Notes under the pieces: generated by a model
What the model saw: the letters and a program-made list of their open reading frames with translations, nothing else
What the model was told of the DNA's origin: nothing
The model's database searches: none
Assembly (NCBI RefSeq): GCF_004208415.1
Contig: NZ_CP035758.1
Span: 496,001 to 560,000, forward strand
Origin: Ktedonosporobacter rubrisoli
Lineage (GTDB): Bacteria; Chloroflexota; Ktedonobacteria; Ktedonobacterales; Ktedonobacteraceae
Direction: 5' to 3'
DNA: 64,000 nucleotides
Program-made: the position numbers and the translations under genes
Part shown: positions 8,964-16,830 of the stretch, piece by piece
Layout of the letters: the number at the start of each line of letters is the position of its first letter
Position numbering within the stretch: the first letter of the stretch is position 1

Positions 8964-8964
8964 C
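8936..8964 (+). ncRNA. Putative omega-RNA 3' scaffold of the TnpB element
   Basis: TnpB guide RNAs derive from the 3' end of tnpB and the element's right end. Here arms CTCCCTGCCT (8936-8945) and AGGCGGGAG (8948-8956) form a nine-pair stem with one bulged T. The hairpin lies at the last tnpB codons, with TTGAC next to it. If this is the element end, the guide would be the flanking bases starting TGACAATTGCCC at 8965. The upstream extent of the RNA cannot be set from the sequence. Confidence 0.45.
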
Positions 8965-9385
8965 TGACAATTGCCCATGACTATTCACTGATTGACTAGA
9001 GCGATTCTAGCAATGAGTCAGCAAAAAGAGATTGAGCAAATGGTCAGTTCTTTTCTGTACTAATGGGCAGGGAAATGTCACAGGGGAAAGGTTCCGTCTC
9101 TCGTAGGAAATTCGAAGACCATCAAACCACCGTCGTTGCTATAGACAGACTCCTACTAAAGTAGGGATGCCTCCCCATGTTAAAAGCAGCTTCCCCTCCT
9201 TTAGCCTGGACAACATCTACGTAACTTTCATAATATTTTCCTACTTTCTTCTCTACGAAGCTTCTACCCGAGACGCTATACTGATGCCCTACCTTGATGA
9301 GCTCGCTATCTCTGGGTCAAGCATCCAAATATAAGCATCAAGATAAAAAGATTGAAATCTTTATGAAAGGCACACAAAGTTAATT
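8965..9385. other. Flank of TnpB element with a decayed minus-strand coding remnant
   Basis: Between tnpB and the next gene there is no intact ORF. On the minus strand two short frames look protein-like and adjoin. One contains KVGHQYSVSGRSFVEKK and GGEAAFNMGRHPYFSR (about 9300 to 9150). A shifted one ends VYSNDGGLMVFEFPTR (stop at 9078-9080). Joined by one frameshift they would make about 80 C-terminal residues of an unrecognised protein. It does not look like the missing multicopper oxidase N-terminus. Confidence 0.3.
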
Positions 9386-10975
9386 ATGGAAGAACCTGTA
9401 TCTCTGTCATTCCCTTACCAAAACAAGCGTCACCAATCTAAGCTGCCGAAACACAGGCGAGTTGCCTCCATGTTCATACTTAGCAGTTTTTGTATTGTGT
9501 TACTCCTCATGCTTCAAGCTTGTGGGGGTACATCAGGCCAGAAATCGGCTTCTCAACCACAAGAACAACCAACAGACGCGGCTCCGAAGGCCGTTTCAAT
9601 GACCGATCTTATCCATGACGCCGCACCACCGCAATTTGAGAAGGGGCCATGCGCCTTTAAGGCCAGCATGGAAGAAGGTAAAACGCTTAAATGTGGAGCC
9701 CTTATTGTTCCAGAAAATCGGAGCAAAAAAGATAGCAAAATGATCAAGCTGCCCGTTGCCATCTTCAAGCCGGCTTCAGCACCTGCCGACGCGATCCCTT
9801 CGATAAGGATGGATGGTGGTCCTGGCGGCTCTTCTCTCAAGGGCCAGGCCGCTCCACTTACTGAAGAGCTCTACGATAAACTTTACGGTGATCAGGTTTG
9901 GATTATGTTTGATCAACGCGGCACTGGTTATGCCGAGCCTTATCTCGGCTGCCCTGAGGTTATGCAGGCCAAATATGCAGCGATGCAAGGCCAGGAAGTG
10001 CAGGGCGATCCGCAACAACAGTGTCATGATCGCCTGGTTCAGTCCGGGGTTGACCTTAATGGCTACAACACCATCCAAAATGCCGCCGACGTGCGCGATC
10101 TTGCCCAGGCTCTGGGCTACAAGCAGGTTAATCTCTACGGAGTCTCCTATGGCTCGCGTCTAACGCTTTCTGTTATGCGTCTCTTCCCTGACATGGTTCG
10201 CAGTGCCATCATCGATGGCGTCTATCCTACCCAGATCGAGCATGGCGACGATGTTGATCGTGATGGCGCTATTGAGCGGCTCATTAAGAGTTGTGAACAG
10301 AACGAAGCGTGCGCGCACAAGTATCCTCAGTTGCGGCAACATTATGACGAGCTGCTAAGCATGGCTCAGAAAAAACCCTTGAGCTTTCAAGATACAGATC
10401 CAGAAACGCAGAAAACTTACCAGGTCTCCCTTGATGGAACATCCTTAAAGGATCAGCTCTTCCAGGATATGTATAGCCCCGACAAGATTCCTGGCTTACC
10501 TCTCTGGATTGAGCAGCTCCATGCCGGCAACACCACAACTGCTGCCAAGTATTACGAAATGCCAGATCAGATGATCGATGAGAGCGAGGTAAGATTTGAT
10601 GAGGCGCCCCAGGAAGCGGTTGCCACTGGCGTCTACAGCTCGATCGAGTGCAGCGAAGATCTGAAGAGCGTTCAGCCAAGATGCAAAATCTGGAATGTCG
10701 AGAAGGTGCCCGCCGAGCAGAAGCAGCCGGTCAGCAGTTCCATACCAACCGTAGTGATGAACGGAGCGTTTGATCCTGTCACGCCTCCGGCCTGGGGAGA
10801 GATGGCAGCCAAAACCTTGAGCAATAGTACGTCTGTCGAGTTTGCTCCTGGTGGGCATGGGGCCTTGAATACCTTCATGTGCGCAAACCAGATCGCCTAC
10901 AACTTCTACAAAGATCCAGGCCAGAAACCCGATACTTCGTGCGCTACGCAGGTTCCACCCGTCCAGTTCTCTTAG
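9386..10975 (+). CDS. Secreted alpha/beta-hydrolase lipoprotein, tripeptidyl-aminopeptidase-like
   Basis: A 529-residue extracytoplasmic hydrolase of the TAP/proline-iminopeptidase-like group. After a long basic N-region comes a hydrophobic helix ending in the lipobox LQAC (about residue 46), so it is probably lipid-anchored outside the membrane. The hydrolase core shows DGGPGGSS (oxyanion region), FDQRGTGYAEP, nucleophile Ser in LYGVSYGSRL, and the C-terminal TAP-like half with FDPVTPPAWG (Asp) and GGHGAL (His). Relatives remove N-terminal peptides or cleave ester substrates. A strong hairpin terminator follows. An internal ATG at 9470 would shorten the N-region but keep the lipobox. Confidence 0.88.
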   Translation: MEEPVSLSFPYQNKRHQSKLPKHRRVASMFILSSFCIVLLLMLQACGGTSGQKSASQPQEQPTDAAPKAVSMTDLIHDAAPPQFEKGPCAFKASMEEGKTLKCGALIVPENRSKKDSKMIKLPVAIFKPASAPADAIPSIRMDGGPGGSSLKGQAAPLTEELYDKLYGDQVWIMFDQRGTGYAEPYLGCPEVMQAKYAAMQGQEVQGDPQQQCHDRLVQSGVDLNGYNTIQNAADVRDLAQALGYKQVNLYGVSYGSRLTLSVMRLFPDMVRSAIIDGVYPTQIEHGDDVDRDGAIERLIKSCEQNEACAHKYPQLRQHYDELLSMAQKKPLSFQDTDPETQKTYQVSLDGTSLKDQLFQDMYSPDKIPGLPLWIEQLHAGNTTTAAKYYEMPDQMIDESEVRFDEAPQEAVATGVYSSIECSEDLKSVQPRCKIWNVEKVPAEQKQPVSSSIPTVVMNGAFDPVTPPAWGEMAAKTLSNSTSVEFAPGGHGALNTFMCANQIAYNFYKDPGQKPDTSCATQVPPVQFS

Positions 10976-10984
10976 AGAACATGT

Positions 10985-11038
10985 AGAGTCTTCTTCCCTC
11001 CAACATAAGGCATGGAAAGAGGGAAGAAGCTCTTCTTT
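10985..11038 (+). terminator. Rho-independent terminator after the TAP-like hydrolase gene
   Basis: Arms CTTCTTCCCTC and GAGGGAAGAAG form an 11-bp perfect stem around an 18-nt loop, followed by CTCTTCTTT. It starts 10 bp after the stop codon. Confidence 0.7.
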
Positions 11039-11240
11039 AGGAAGGATAGGCCGCAATCCTTGGCCTTTCTACGCCAGGTGTCATTTAGCCTGACTCCTCA
11101 CGGGTCAGGTCTGGCGATAGGGGAAAGAAGCGGCAAGCCTCGTCATAAACTAGTCCTCGCGTGCAAGCATCCATTGTTTTTACTCAAATTTTCAGTCACC
11201 ACAAATATACACAGAACGTATTTAAAGATCAACCCCAATC

Positions 11241-11276
11241 TTGCCGTGAGCGACAAAAAGAGCTATAATGCATCCA
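11241..11276 (+). promoter_or_regulatory. Promoter giving an almost leaderless tetR-type transcript
   Basis: TTGCCG (11241-11246) and a perfect TATAAT (11264-11269) are 17 bp apart. The expected transcription start falls at about 11276, exactly the ATG of the TetR gene, and no good ribosome-binding site lies between. Leaderless translation is therefore likely (inference). Confidence 0.65.
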
Positions 11277-11920
11277 TGGAACAGACACTGGGACGGCGTG
11301 AGCGCAAAAAGCAGCAGACCAGGCAACAGATCGCGGCTGCGGCCCTGCAGCTCTTTCTTGAGCAAGGCTTTGATCAGGTGACCGTAGCAGAAGTGGCGGA
11401 AGTCGCTGATGTCTCAACAAATACTGTCTATAACTATTTTCCAACTAAAGAGGAGCTCTTTTTTGGGCTCCATCAGCCGATGGAAGCGCACCTGGCAGAA
11501 CTCCTTCGTCAGCGTGAGCCAGGAGAAGCCTTGATCTCCTTTGTGCGCCGCTACCTGCTCTCCACCCTCGAAAGGCTCTATACAACGACTGCGGAGCAAG
11601 ATGCTGCCCGGCGACGCGTAATCCAGGTTGTCCAGGCAAGCCCCTCCTTGCAAGCACATAGCCTGCAAATGACCCAATCTATCGAGCATGAAGTAGCACA
11701 AGCCCTGGTGGGTGAAATGGGAGCGCAAGCTGATGAGATCGTGCCTCATCTCGTTGCCCATCTCATCCTGACCCTCCATACAAAGCTCTTCGCCGAGTAT
11801 GATAGGCGGCGATTGCAGGGTCAATCCTCCGCAGAGATCCAGGCCGCGCTCTCGGCTATGGTCAATGCAGGACTTGCCCTACTAGAGCATGGCCTCAATG
11901 CTTCCCCATCTTCTGCTTAA
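11276..11920 (+). CDS. TetR/AcrR family transcriptional regulator
   Basis: A 214-residue one-component regulator. The helix-turn-helix is QQIAAAALQLFLEQGFDQVT, VAEVAEVADVSTNTVYNYFP, TKEELFF, a classic TetR signature; the C-terminal helices should bind an effector. I start at ATG 11276, which gives the usual short basic N-terminus (MEQTLGRRERKKQQ); an open frame upstream to 11012 runs through the promoter and is rejected. Neighbours are on the same strand, but the gene has its own promoter, so the target is unclear. Autoregulation or control of the TAP-like hydrolase are possibilities. Confidence 0.88.
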   Translation: MEQTLGRRERKKQQTRQQIAAAALQLFLEQGFDQVTVAEVAEVADVSTNTVYNYFPTKEELFFGLHQPMEAHLAELLRQREPGEALISFVRRYLLSTLERLYTTTAEQDAARRRVIQVVQASPSLQAHSLQMTQSIEHEVAQALVGEMGAQADEIVPHLVAHLILTLHTKLFAEYDRRRLQGQSSAEIQAALSAMVNAGLALLEHGLNASPSSA

Positions 11921-12149
11921 TTCACCGCGCTATGATAATGGCCATAAAATAAGAGTTCCTGGCGGCTTTTCGCGCCGCCTATGAGCAGGCAGTTGCAGTA
12001 AAGAAATATATTCAGCGATGCTATATATACTAATATCTTGTCACCTTTCTTATTAACTGTTAAGCTGAGAGAGGATGGCATCTCCTCTAGCCAAGGGAGA
12101 CCAGACGCCATCCATATCCCAAATTGGATGAAAAGGGACAGGACAAGTT

Positions 12150-13067
12150 ATGGATATAAACCCATTGCTCTCTCATTCTCAGGAACGTAACTCACCTCTT
12201 CCACCACAGGCAACATCAGCAAGCCGTATTCGATATGCTATCGCGCAATCCCTCTCAGACGTAGCTCCCCTCTCTTTCGGCCAGGAGCACGTCTTGACCG
12301 GCTCAGCTGCACGAGGGATCGCCGACAAATTCTCCGATATCGAGATGATGTTCTACGCCGAGACGCTTCCTGAGCTATCTGAGCGTGAGCACTGGCTACA
12401 ATCAGTAGGAGCACGCGACATCGTGCTTGACCAGGAACAACCGGGCGAACAGGAAGTATGGGCCACATTCTATATACAGGATATCTGGGTAGAAGCAGGC
12501 TGGCGCGTCATAAATGCACATGAGCAAGATCTTGCCAATATCATTGCCGGAAATGTGACGGCTCACATGGCTCTTATGCTGGCCTGGATTACCACCAACG
12601 CGGTTCCCTTGCATAGCCGCGGAGCCCTCACGCGCTGGAAAGAACTGCTAAGGCAATATCCTGACAATCTTCCCCAGAAGATCATTGATGGCGTCAACGA
12701 ATACTGGACGCAGCCGCAAGGCTTTGCCATTCGCTGGGCCCTACTCAAGCGAGATGAGCCAATGGCCCTGGCTAATCGCCTGCTGGCCGATATCTGGCTT
12801 CTCTTGCGCATTCTCTTTGCCATTAATCATGAGTGGGAGCCTGACTGGAAATGGCTGCGCACCGAAACACAACGTTTAAGCATCAAGCCTGCTCACCTCG
12901 CCGAGCGGATCAATGCAATCTTTTCTCAGCAGCAGAGCGAATATACCATTGCTGAATATTTGAGGCTGATTCGTGATACCCTGCTTCTGGTTCCGTCTCG
13001 TTACGATGTCACGCAGGCCCTGGCCAATGTATATGATAGTCTTCGCATGCATGGTTTTGAAGCATAA
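12150..13067 (+). CDS. Nucleotidyltransferase-fold protein
   Basis: A 305-residue protein with an N-terminal nucleotidyltransferase motif, LTGSAARGIADKFSDIEMMF: G-S followed by D-x-E, the metal-binding pattern of the DNA polymerase beta-like superfamily (kanamycin nucleotidyltransferase, MNT). The remaining helical part (WALLKRDEPMALANRLLADI) resembles antibiotic adenylyltransferase C-terminal domains. It may adenylylate a small molecule or protein; the substrate is unknown. The start ATG 12150 has GGACAGGAC upstream. It lies alone between TetR and the MalT-like regulator. Confidence 0.75.
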   Translation: MDINPLLSHSQERNSPLPPQATSASRIRYAIAQSLSDVAPLSFGQEHVLTGSAARGIADKFSDIEMMFYAETLPELSEREHWLQSVGARDIVLDQEQPGEQEVWATFYIQDIWVEAGWRVINAHEQDLANIIAGNVTAHMALMLAWITTNAVPLHSRGALTRWKELLRQYPDNLPQKIIDGVNEYWTQPQGFAIRWALLKRDEPMALANRLLADIWLLLRILFAINHEWEPDWKWLRTETQRLSIKPAHLAERINAIFSQQQSEYTIAEYLRLIRDTLLLVPSRYDVTQALANVYDSLRMHGFEA

Positions 13068-13421
13068 GGCAATGTAATATCTCACTTTAGAGTTTGAAGC
13101 GCCCACAAATCTCCCAATTGCCTTTTCAGATGTGCCTTGAACTGTGCTGCTGCATCAGCATTAGAAAATGTCGGAATTGCTCCTGCTGGAGGAGACATTC
13201 CTCTTTTCGCGACTCTTCGCTGGCCTGCTACCTCCCAAATAGACAAAGTGGGAAGAGCTCCTTCCCTACTCATATACATTCAAGAGCCAGAAGGCTTGAG
13301 CGCAATGGTACAATTAAAAAAGTTTCTCGACTAAGAGTTACCTAACGGAGAAACATATCTCGCTTTATACAAGTTACCTAACATAGGTAACATTGTTTCG
13401 TAGCGCCTTCGAGGAGCATTT
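13068..13421. other. Intergenic region upstream of the MalT-like regulator
   Basis: The distal part has only a doubtful 64-codon minus-strand frame (13082-13279) without a ribosome-binding site. The proximal 85 bp carry a repeat-and-palindrome cluster listed separately. Confidence 0.35.
13337..13391. promoter_or_regulatory. GTTACCTA palindrome and half-site, candidate operator
   Basis: A perfect 19-bp dyad, GTTACCTA-ACA-TAGGTAAC, lies at 13373-13391, 31 bp before the MalT-like start codon. The 10-bp word GTTACCTAAC also occurs 36 bp upstream (13337-13346). Spacing and position suggest a regulator binding site, perhaps for autoregulation. Confidence 0.55.
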
Positions 13422-16400
13422 ATGCCTAAACAAGTTCCCGCCCATCTCCACTGGTCGGAGGAGAGGCAAGGCTATGAAGTATCGGTTAGCGCTCAGGCAG
13501 TCTTCCCGGTCTTCTCCGCCAGTCAGCCAGATTTTCAGAACTGGCTTCACGCGCTAGTCGCGTTCTCCTTTCGGAGCCGCTCGGGTGCACACTGCACGTT
13601 TCGCAAAGAAGCTATGCGACGAGGCAAAGAGTACTGGTATGGCTATCGGCGCGTACAAGGCAAGCTCCTCAAACGCTATATAGGCAGAAGCGCCGATCTA
13701 ACACTTCCCCGCCTGGAAGCTATTGCCGAAGAACTTGCCAATGGGGGTACATCTCCTGCACCTTCACAGCGTAACGCTTTGCTCTCTCTACCCCCTACGG
13801 CAGAAGCTCAAGAAGTGCATTCCCGCACGCCAGATCTTTCCTCTACCCAGGCATCCTATCAGCTTCCAGTATTAGAAGCCAGACTTCATCCTCCCTACCT
13901 TCCCGCTTCTCTCATCGAGCGTCCAGCTCTACTGGCGCGGCTCGACGCGGCTCCTCATAGTAAGCTCACTCTGCTCGTAGCTCCCGCCGGCTTCGGGAAA
14001 ACCACGCTCGTCAGCCAGTGGATTACTACCCGCCATCAGGGAGCCTTTCCAGCGGTTGCCTGGGTCTCCCTGGATGTACGAGATAACGATCCTATGCAAT
14101 TCTGGCGCTATCTCTTCACGGCCTGCCAGAGCTCTCAAGCTGCTACGGGCAAGGCTTCCTTTACTTCTCCCTTCTCAAGAGGGAAATATCCTTTGGAAGG
14201 CTTGATGCTGGAGACGATCGTAATCAACTGGCTCAATGCTCTGGCGCAGCAGAAAGATCAGCAATTGCTGATCCTTGATGACTACCATGTTATTAGTACC
14301 TCCCTCATCCACGACAGCATTGCATTTGCCCTTGAACATCTTCCCTCCACACTACACCTGATCCTCATCTCACGTACTCAGCCGCCATTACCACTTGCAC
14401 GTTTACGGGCAAATGCCCAGCTTTGTGAGATTAGTTCTGCAGATCTCCGCTTTTCTCTGCAGGAGACCTCAAACTTTCTCAAGCTGACAGGCACAATTCC
14501 TCCATCTCAACTCTCACCGGCCCTGCTTCAACACATTCAGAAGCAGCTAGAGGGGTGGGCTGCCGGGCTCCGCCTGCTGACCCTCACCCTGCAAGAGAAG
14601 CACAGCCAGGAAGAGATTGAGCAAGCCCTCGCTAATCTTCAAGGACTTCATCGCCCTTTGCAAGAATATTTTGTTGAAGAAATTCTGCTCTCCCAAACAG
14701 AGGCAAGGCAAGAGTTCCTCCTGCGAACAAGCATACTCCCACGTCTGTGCGAGCCACTATGCGCGGCAGTGACGGGACAGCAGAACGGCGAGCAACTGGC
14801 AGATCTGGAGAAGGTTGGACTTTTTCTTGAGCGCCAGGAGGGCTCGCAGACGTGGTATCAATACCAGGCTCTCTGGGCTTCAGCCTTGCGCGAGGAGGCC
14901 CACCGTCGCCTGGGAGTCGAGACTATAAAGCTTTTGTTCGCGCGCGCTAGCCGCTGGTTTGAGCAAGCAGGATATCTAACAGACGCCATCGAAATGGCCT
15001 TACAAGGACAGGATTATGCGCACGCTGCACAACTCATTGTACAGCTCATTAAGCCAGTCTCATTAGCCAGTTTCTCAAGCGCCCATACCTTATATCGCTG
15101 GCTAGAGCAACTTCCTGCCGACCTTCTTCGGCTGCACCCTTTGCTGTGTTTGAGCTATGCCTTTGCCCTTACGGCTTGTTCCGAAGATTATCAGCCGCTT
15201 TTAGCCGGGACTCTCCCGTTTGAGGAACTCCTACAGCTCGCTGAAGCCGGTTTTCAGGAGGCGAAGAATCTAGCCCGCCTGGGCGAGGCCTTTGCCCTGC
15301 GCTCAAGGATCGCCTTCCGCCAGGAGGAGCATGAGCAAGCCGCAGCAAGTGCCAGGCAGGCACTTGTCTGGCTGGCAGAGAAGGAGCAGATGTGGCGAGC
15401 TATTGCCCTTGATACTCTCGGCAAAGAGATGTTCTGGAGTGGACAGCTTGAGCACGCACAAGATGCTTTTCTACAGGCCTGTGCCCACTGGGAGATCGTG
15501 GGCGATTCAGGAGGCACGCGCGGCACGCTTCTGCAGCTAGGCGTAGTTAGTTTTGAGCAAGGAGCCCTGCACCTGGCCGCTGAGTATCTTCAGCAGGCGC
15601 TCTCTATGGCCAAAGAGCAGCATGATAGCTTTGATACCGGGCATGCTTATCTGGGATTGGCCCATGTTTTCTACGCCTGGAATGATCTTGACGCATGTAG
15701 AAGGGCGCTTCACGAGGCAGGCGCCACAGGAATACAGCTCCATAATATAGCCCTTCAGGTAGAGGTAGAGCTTCTTGAGCTACGTACTTTGCAGGCACAA
15801 GGAAAGGCCAACGAAGCATTACCGCGCTTCATTGCGCTTCTCGCCCGCTTACGGCCAGCGCATGAGCCCTTGCTCTACCGCAAGGTGCTTGTTTCTCAAG
15901 CTCGGCTTCAGCTTGCCCTTGATAATCTCTCCGACACGACGTTTGCACCTCTTGCAGTTCAGGACTATGAGCCCGGAAAAGCGTTTCCTCAGTTCCTCAG
16001 CGAGCAGGAAGCGCTTCTCCAGATACGCATTCTCCTCAGAGGAGGGCAGATAGACGAGGCACTTTCTCGTCTGCATATCCTGCTTAAGGCGGCGCTGGAA
16101 GCCGGGCGTAGACGCAGCGCCTGGGAAATACACATCCTTATGGCTCTTGCCTACGCTCGCCGTAAGCAGGTAGAGGATGCAAGGCACTGGCTCGTGGAAG
16201 TTCTCAAACAGACCCGATCCGAAGGATATATGCGCCTGTTTTTAGATGAAGGCCCGGTCGTCGCCTCCCTCCTGCGTTCGCTCATTGCTCATCTCAGGGA
16301 AAAATTGTCACTATCCTATCTTCAAATATTGCTTGAAGCGTTCGCAAGCCTACCAGCCGAGCCGGGCCCTCCCGGGCTATCCCCCAGGTCATCTCAGGCT

Positions 16401-16592
16401 GGCTTCCTCTCACCACAAGAGCTGCGTGTACTGCGCAAGCTCGCGGCTGGCCTCTCGAACGCGGAAATAGCACGAGAACTTGTCGTCTCCATCCACACTA
16501 TTCGTTCACAGGTACAAAGCATCTATCGTAAGCTCAATGTAGACAATCGCCTCGCCGCCAGCAACGTTGCCCGTCAACTACATCTACTGTAA
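13422..16592 (+). CDS. MalT-type (LAL/STAND) LuxR-family transcriptional regulator
   Basis: A 1056-residue signal-transducing ATPase regulator. Order: a ~110-residue N-terminal domain (HLHWSEERQGYEVSV, later YWYGYRRVQGKLLKRYIG) often found in Ktedonobacteria regulators; linker; P-loop NTPase with Walker A VAPAGFGKTT at about 186-195 and Walker B LLILDDYH at about 283; winged helix; long TPR-like helical region (about 500-980); and a C-terminal LuxR HTH (LSPQELRVLRKLAAGLSNAE, then IARELVVSIHTIRSQVQSIY). MalT relatives bind ATP and an inducer and activate target promoters as oligomers. The start ATG 13422 has GAGGAG 8 bp upstream. The target is unknown; the CocE operon downstream is a candidate. 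Confidence 0.93.
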   Translation: MPKQVPAHLHWSEERQGYEVSVSAQAVFPVFSASQPDFQNWLHALVAFSFRSRSGAHCTFRKEAMRRGKEYWYGYRRVQGKLLKRYIGRSADLTLPRLEAIAEELANGGTSPAPSQRNALLSLPPTAEAQEVHSRTPDLSSTQASYQLPVLEARLHPPYLPASLIERPALLARLDAAPHSKLTLLVAPAGFGKTTLVSQWITTRHQGAFPAVAWVSLDVRDNDPMQFWRYLFTACQSSQAATGKASFTSPFSRGKYPLEGLMLETIVINWLNALAQQKDQQLLILDDYHVISTSLIHDSIAFALEHLPSTLHLILISRTQPPLPLARLRANAQLCEISSADLRFSLQETSNFLKLTGTIPPSQLSPALLQHIQKQLEGWAAGLRLLTLTLQEKHSQEEIEQALANLQGLHRPLQEYFVEEILLSQTEARQEFLLRTSILPRLCEPLCAAVTGQQNGEQLADLEKVGLFLERQEGSQTWYQYQALWASALREEAHRRLGVETIKLLFARASRWFEQAGYLTDAIEMALQGQDYAHAAQLIVQLIKPVSLASFSSAHTLYRWLEQLPADLLRLHPLLCLSYAFALTACSEDYQPLLAGTLPFEELLQLAEAGFQEAKNLARLGEAFALRSRIAFRQEEHEQAAASARQALVWLAEKEQMWRAIALDTLGKEMFWSGQLEHAQDAFLQACAHWEIVGDSGGTRGTLLQLGVVSFEQGALHLAAEYLQQALSMAKEQHDSFDTGHAYLGLAHVFYAWNDLDACRRALHEAGATGIQLHNIALQVEVELLELRTLQAQGKANEALPRFIALLARLRPAHEPLLYRKVLVSQARLQLALDNLSDTTFAPLAVQDYEPGKAFPQFLSEQEALLQIRILLRGGQIDEALSRLHILLKAALEAGRRRSAWEIHILMALAYARRKQVEDARHWLVEVLKQTRSEGYMRLFLDEGPVVASLLRSLIAHLREKLSLSYLQILLEAFASLPAEPGPPGLSPRSSQAGFLSPQELRVLRKLAAGLSNAEIARELVVSIHTIRSQVQSIYRKLNVDNRLAASNVARQLHLL

Positions 16593-16830
16593 TGGCTCGC
16601 TGTGCTTTGAGCCCAAGACCCGAAAAAATTCTGTGACTAAGCCTTCTTCTTCGGAAAAAATCATCTTTGCGGGCGATGCCGGCTCATCCTTTAGCATGTT
16701 AAGCTTCCCAGCAGAAATCCGCTAAGTGCCTGTTTGGAAAGCGCGCAGGAAGTGGCTGCTCTCCACTTTGGTGTGCATTCCAAATGACCGCTTAATAAAA
16801 CTATTATTGCAGTAGAGAAAAGGTTTTCCT

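Larger units (their letters stand above)
7536..8964 (+). mobile_element. IS200/IS605-group (IS1341-like) element with tnpB only
   Basis: The unit contains tnpB but no tnpA, the IS1341-type arrangement. The right end is suggested by a hairpin at 8936-8956 straddling the tnpB 3' end, followed by TTGAC at 8960-8964. The left boundary is uncertain: either where multicopper oxidase similarity stops (about 7535) or just after another TTGAC at 7586-7590, which would act as the target motif. As tnpB-only elements need TnpA in trans, mobility now is doubtful. Confidence 0.6.

Noticed and set aside
13082..13279. 64-codon minus-strand ORF
   Set aside because: No ribosome-binding site, no recognised family and overlapping frames of equal length on the other strand.
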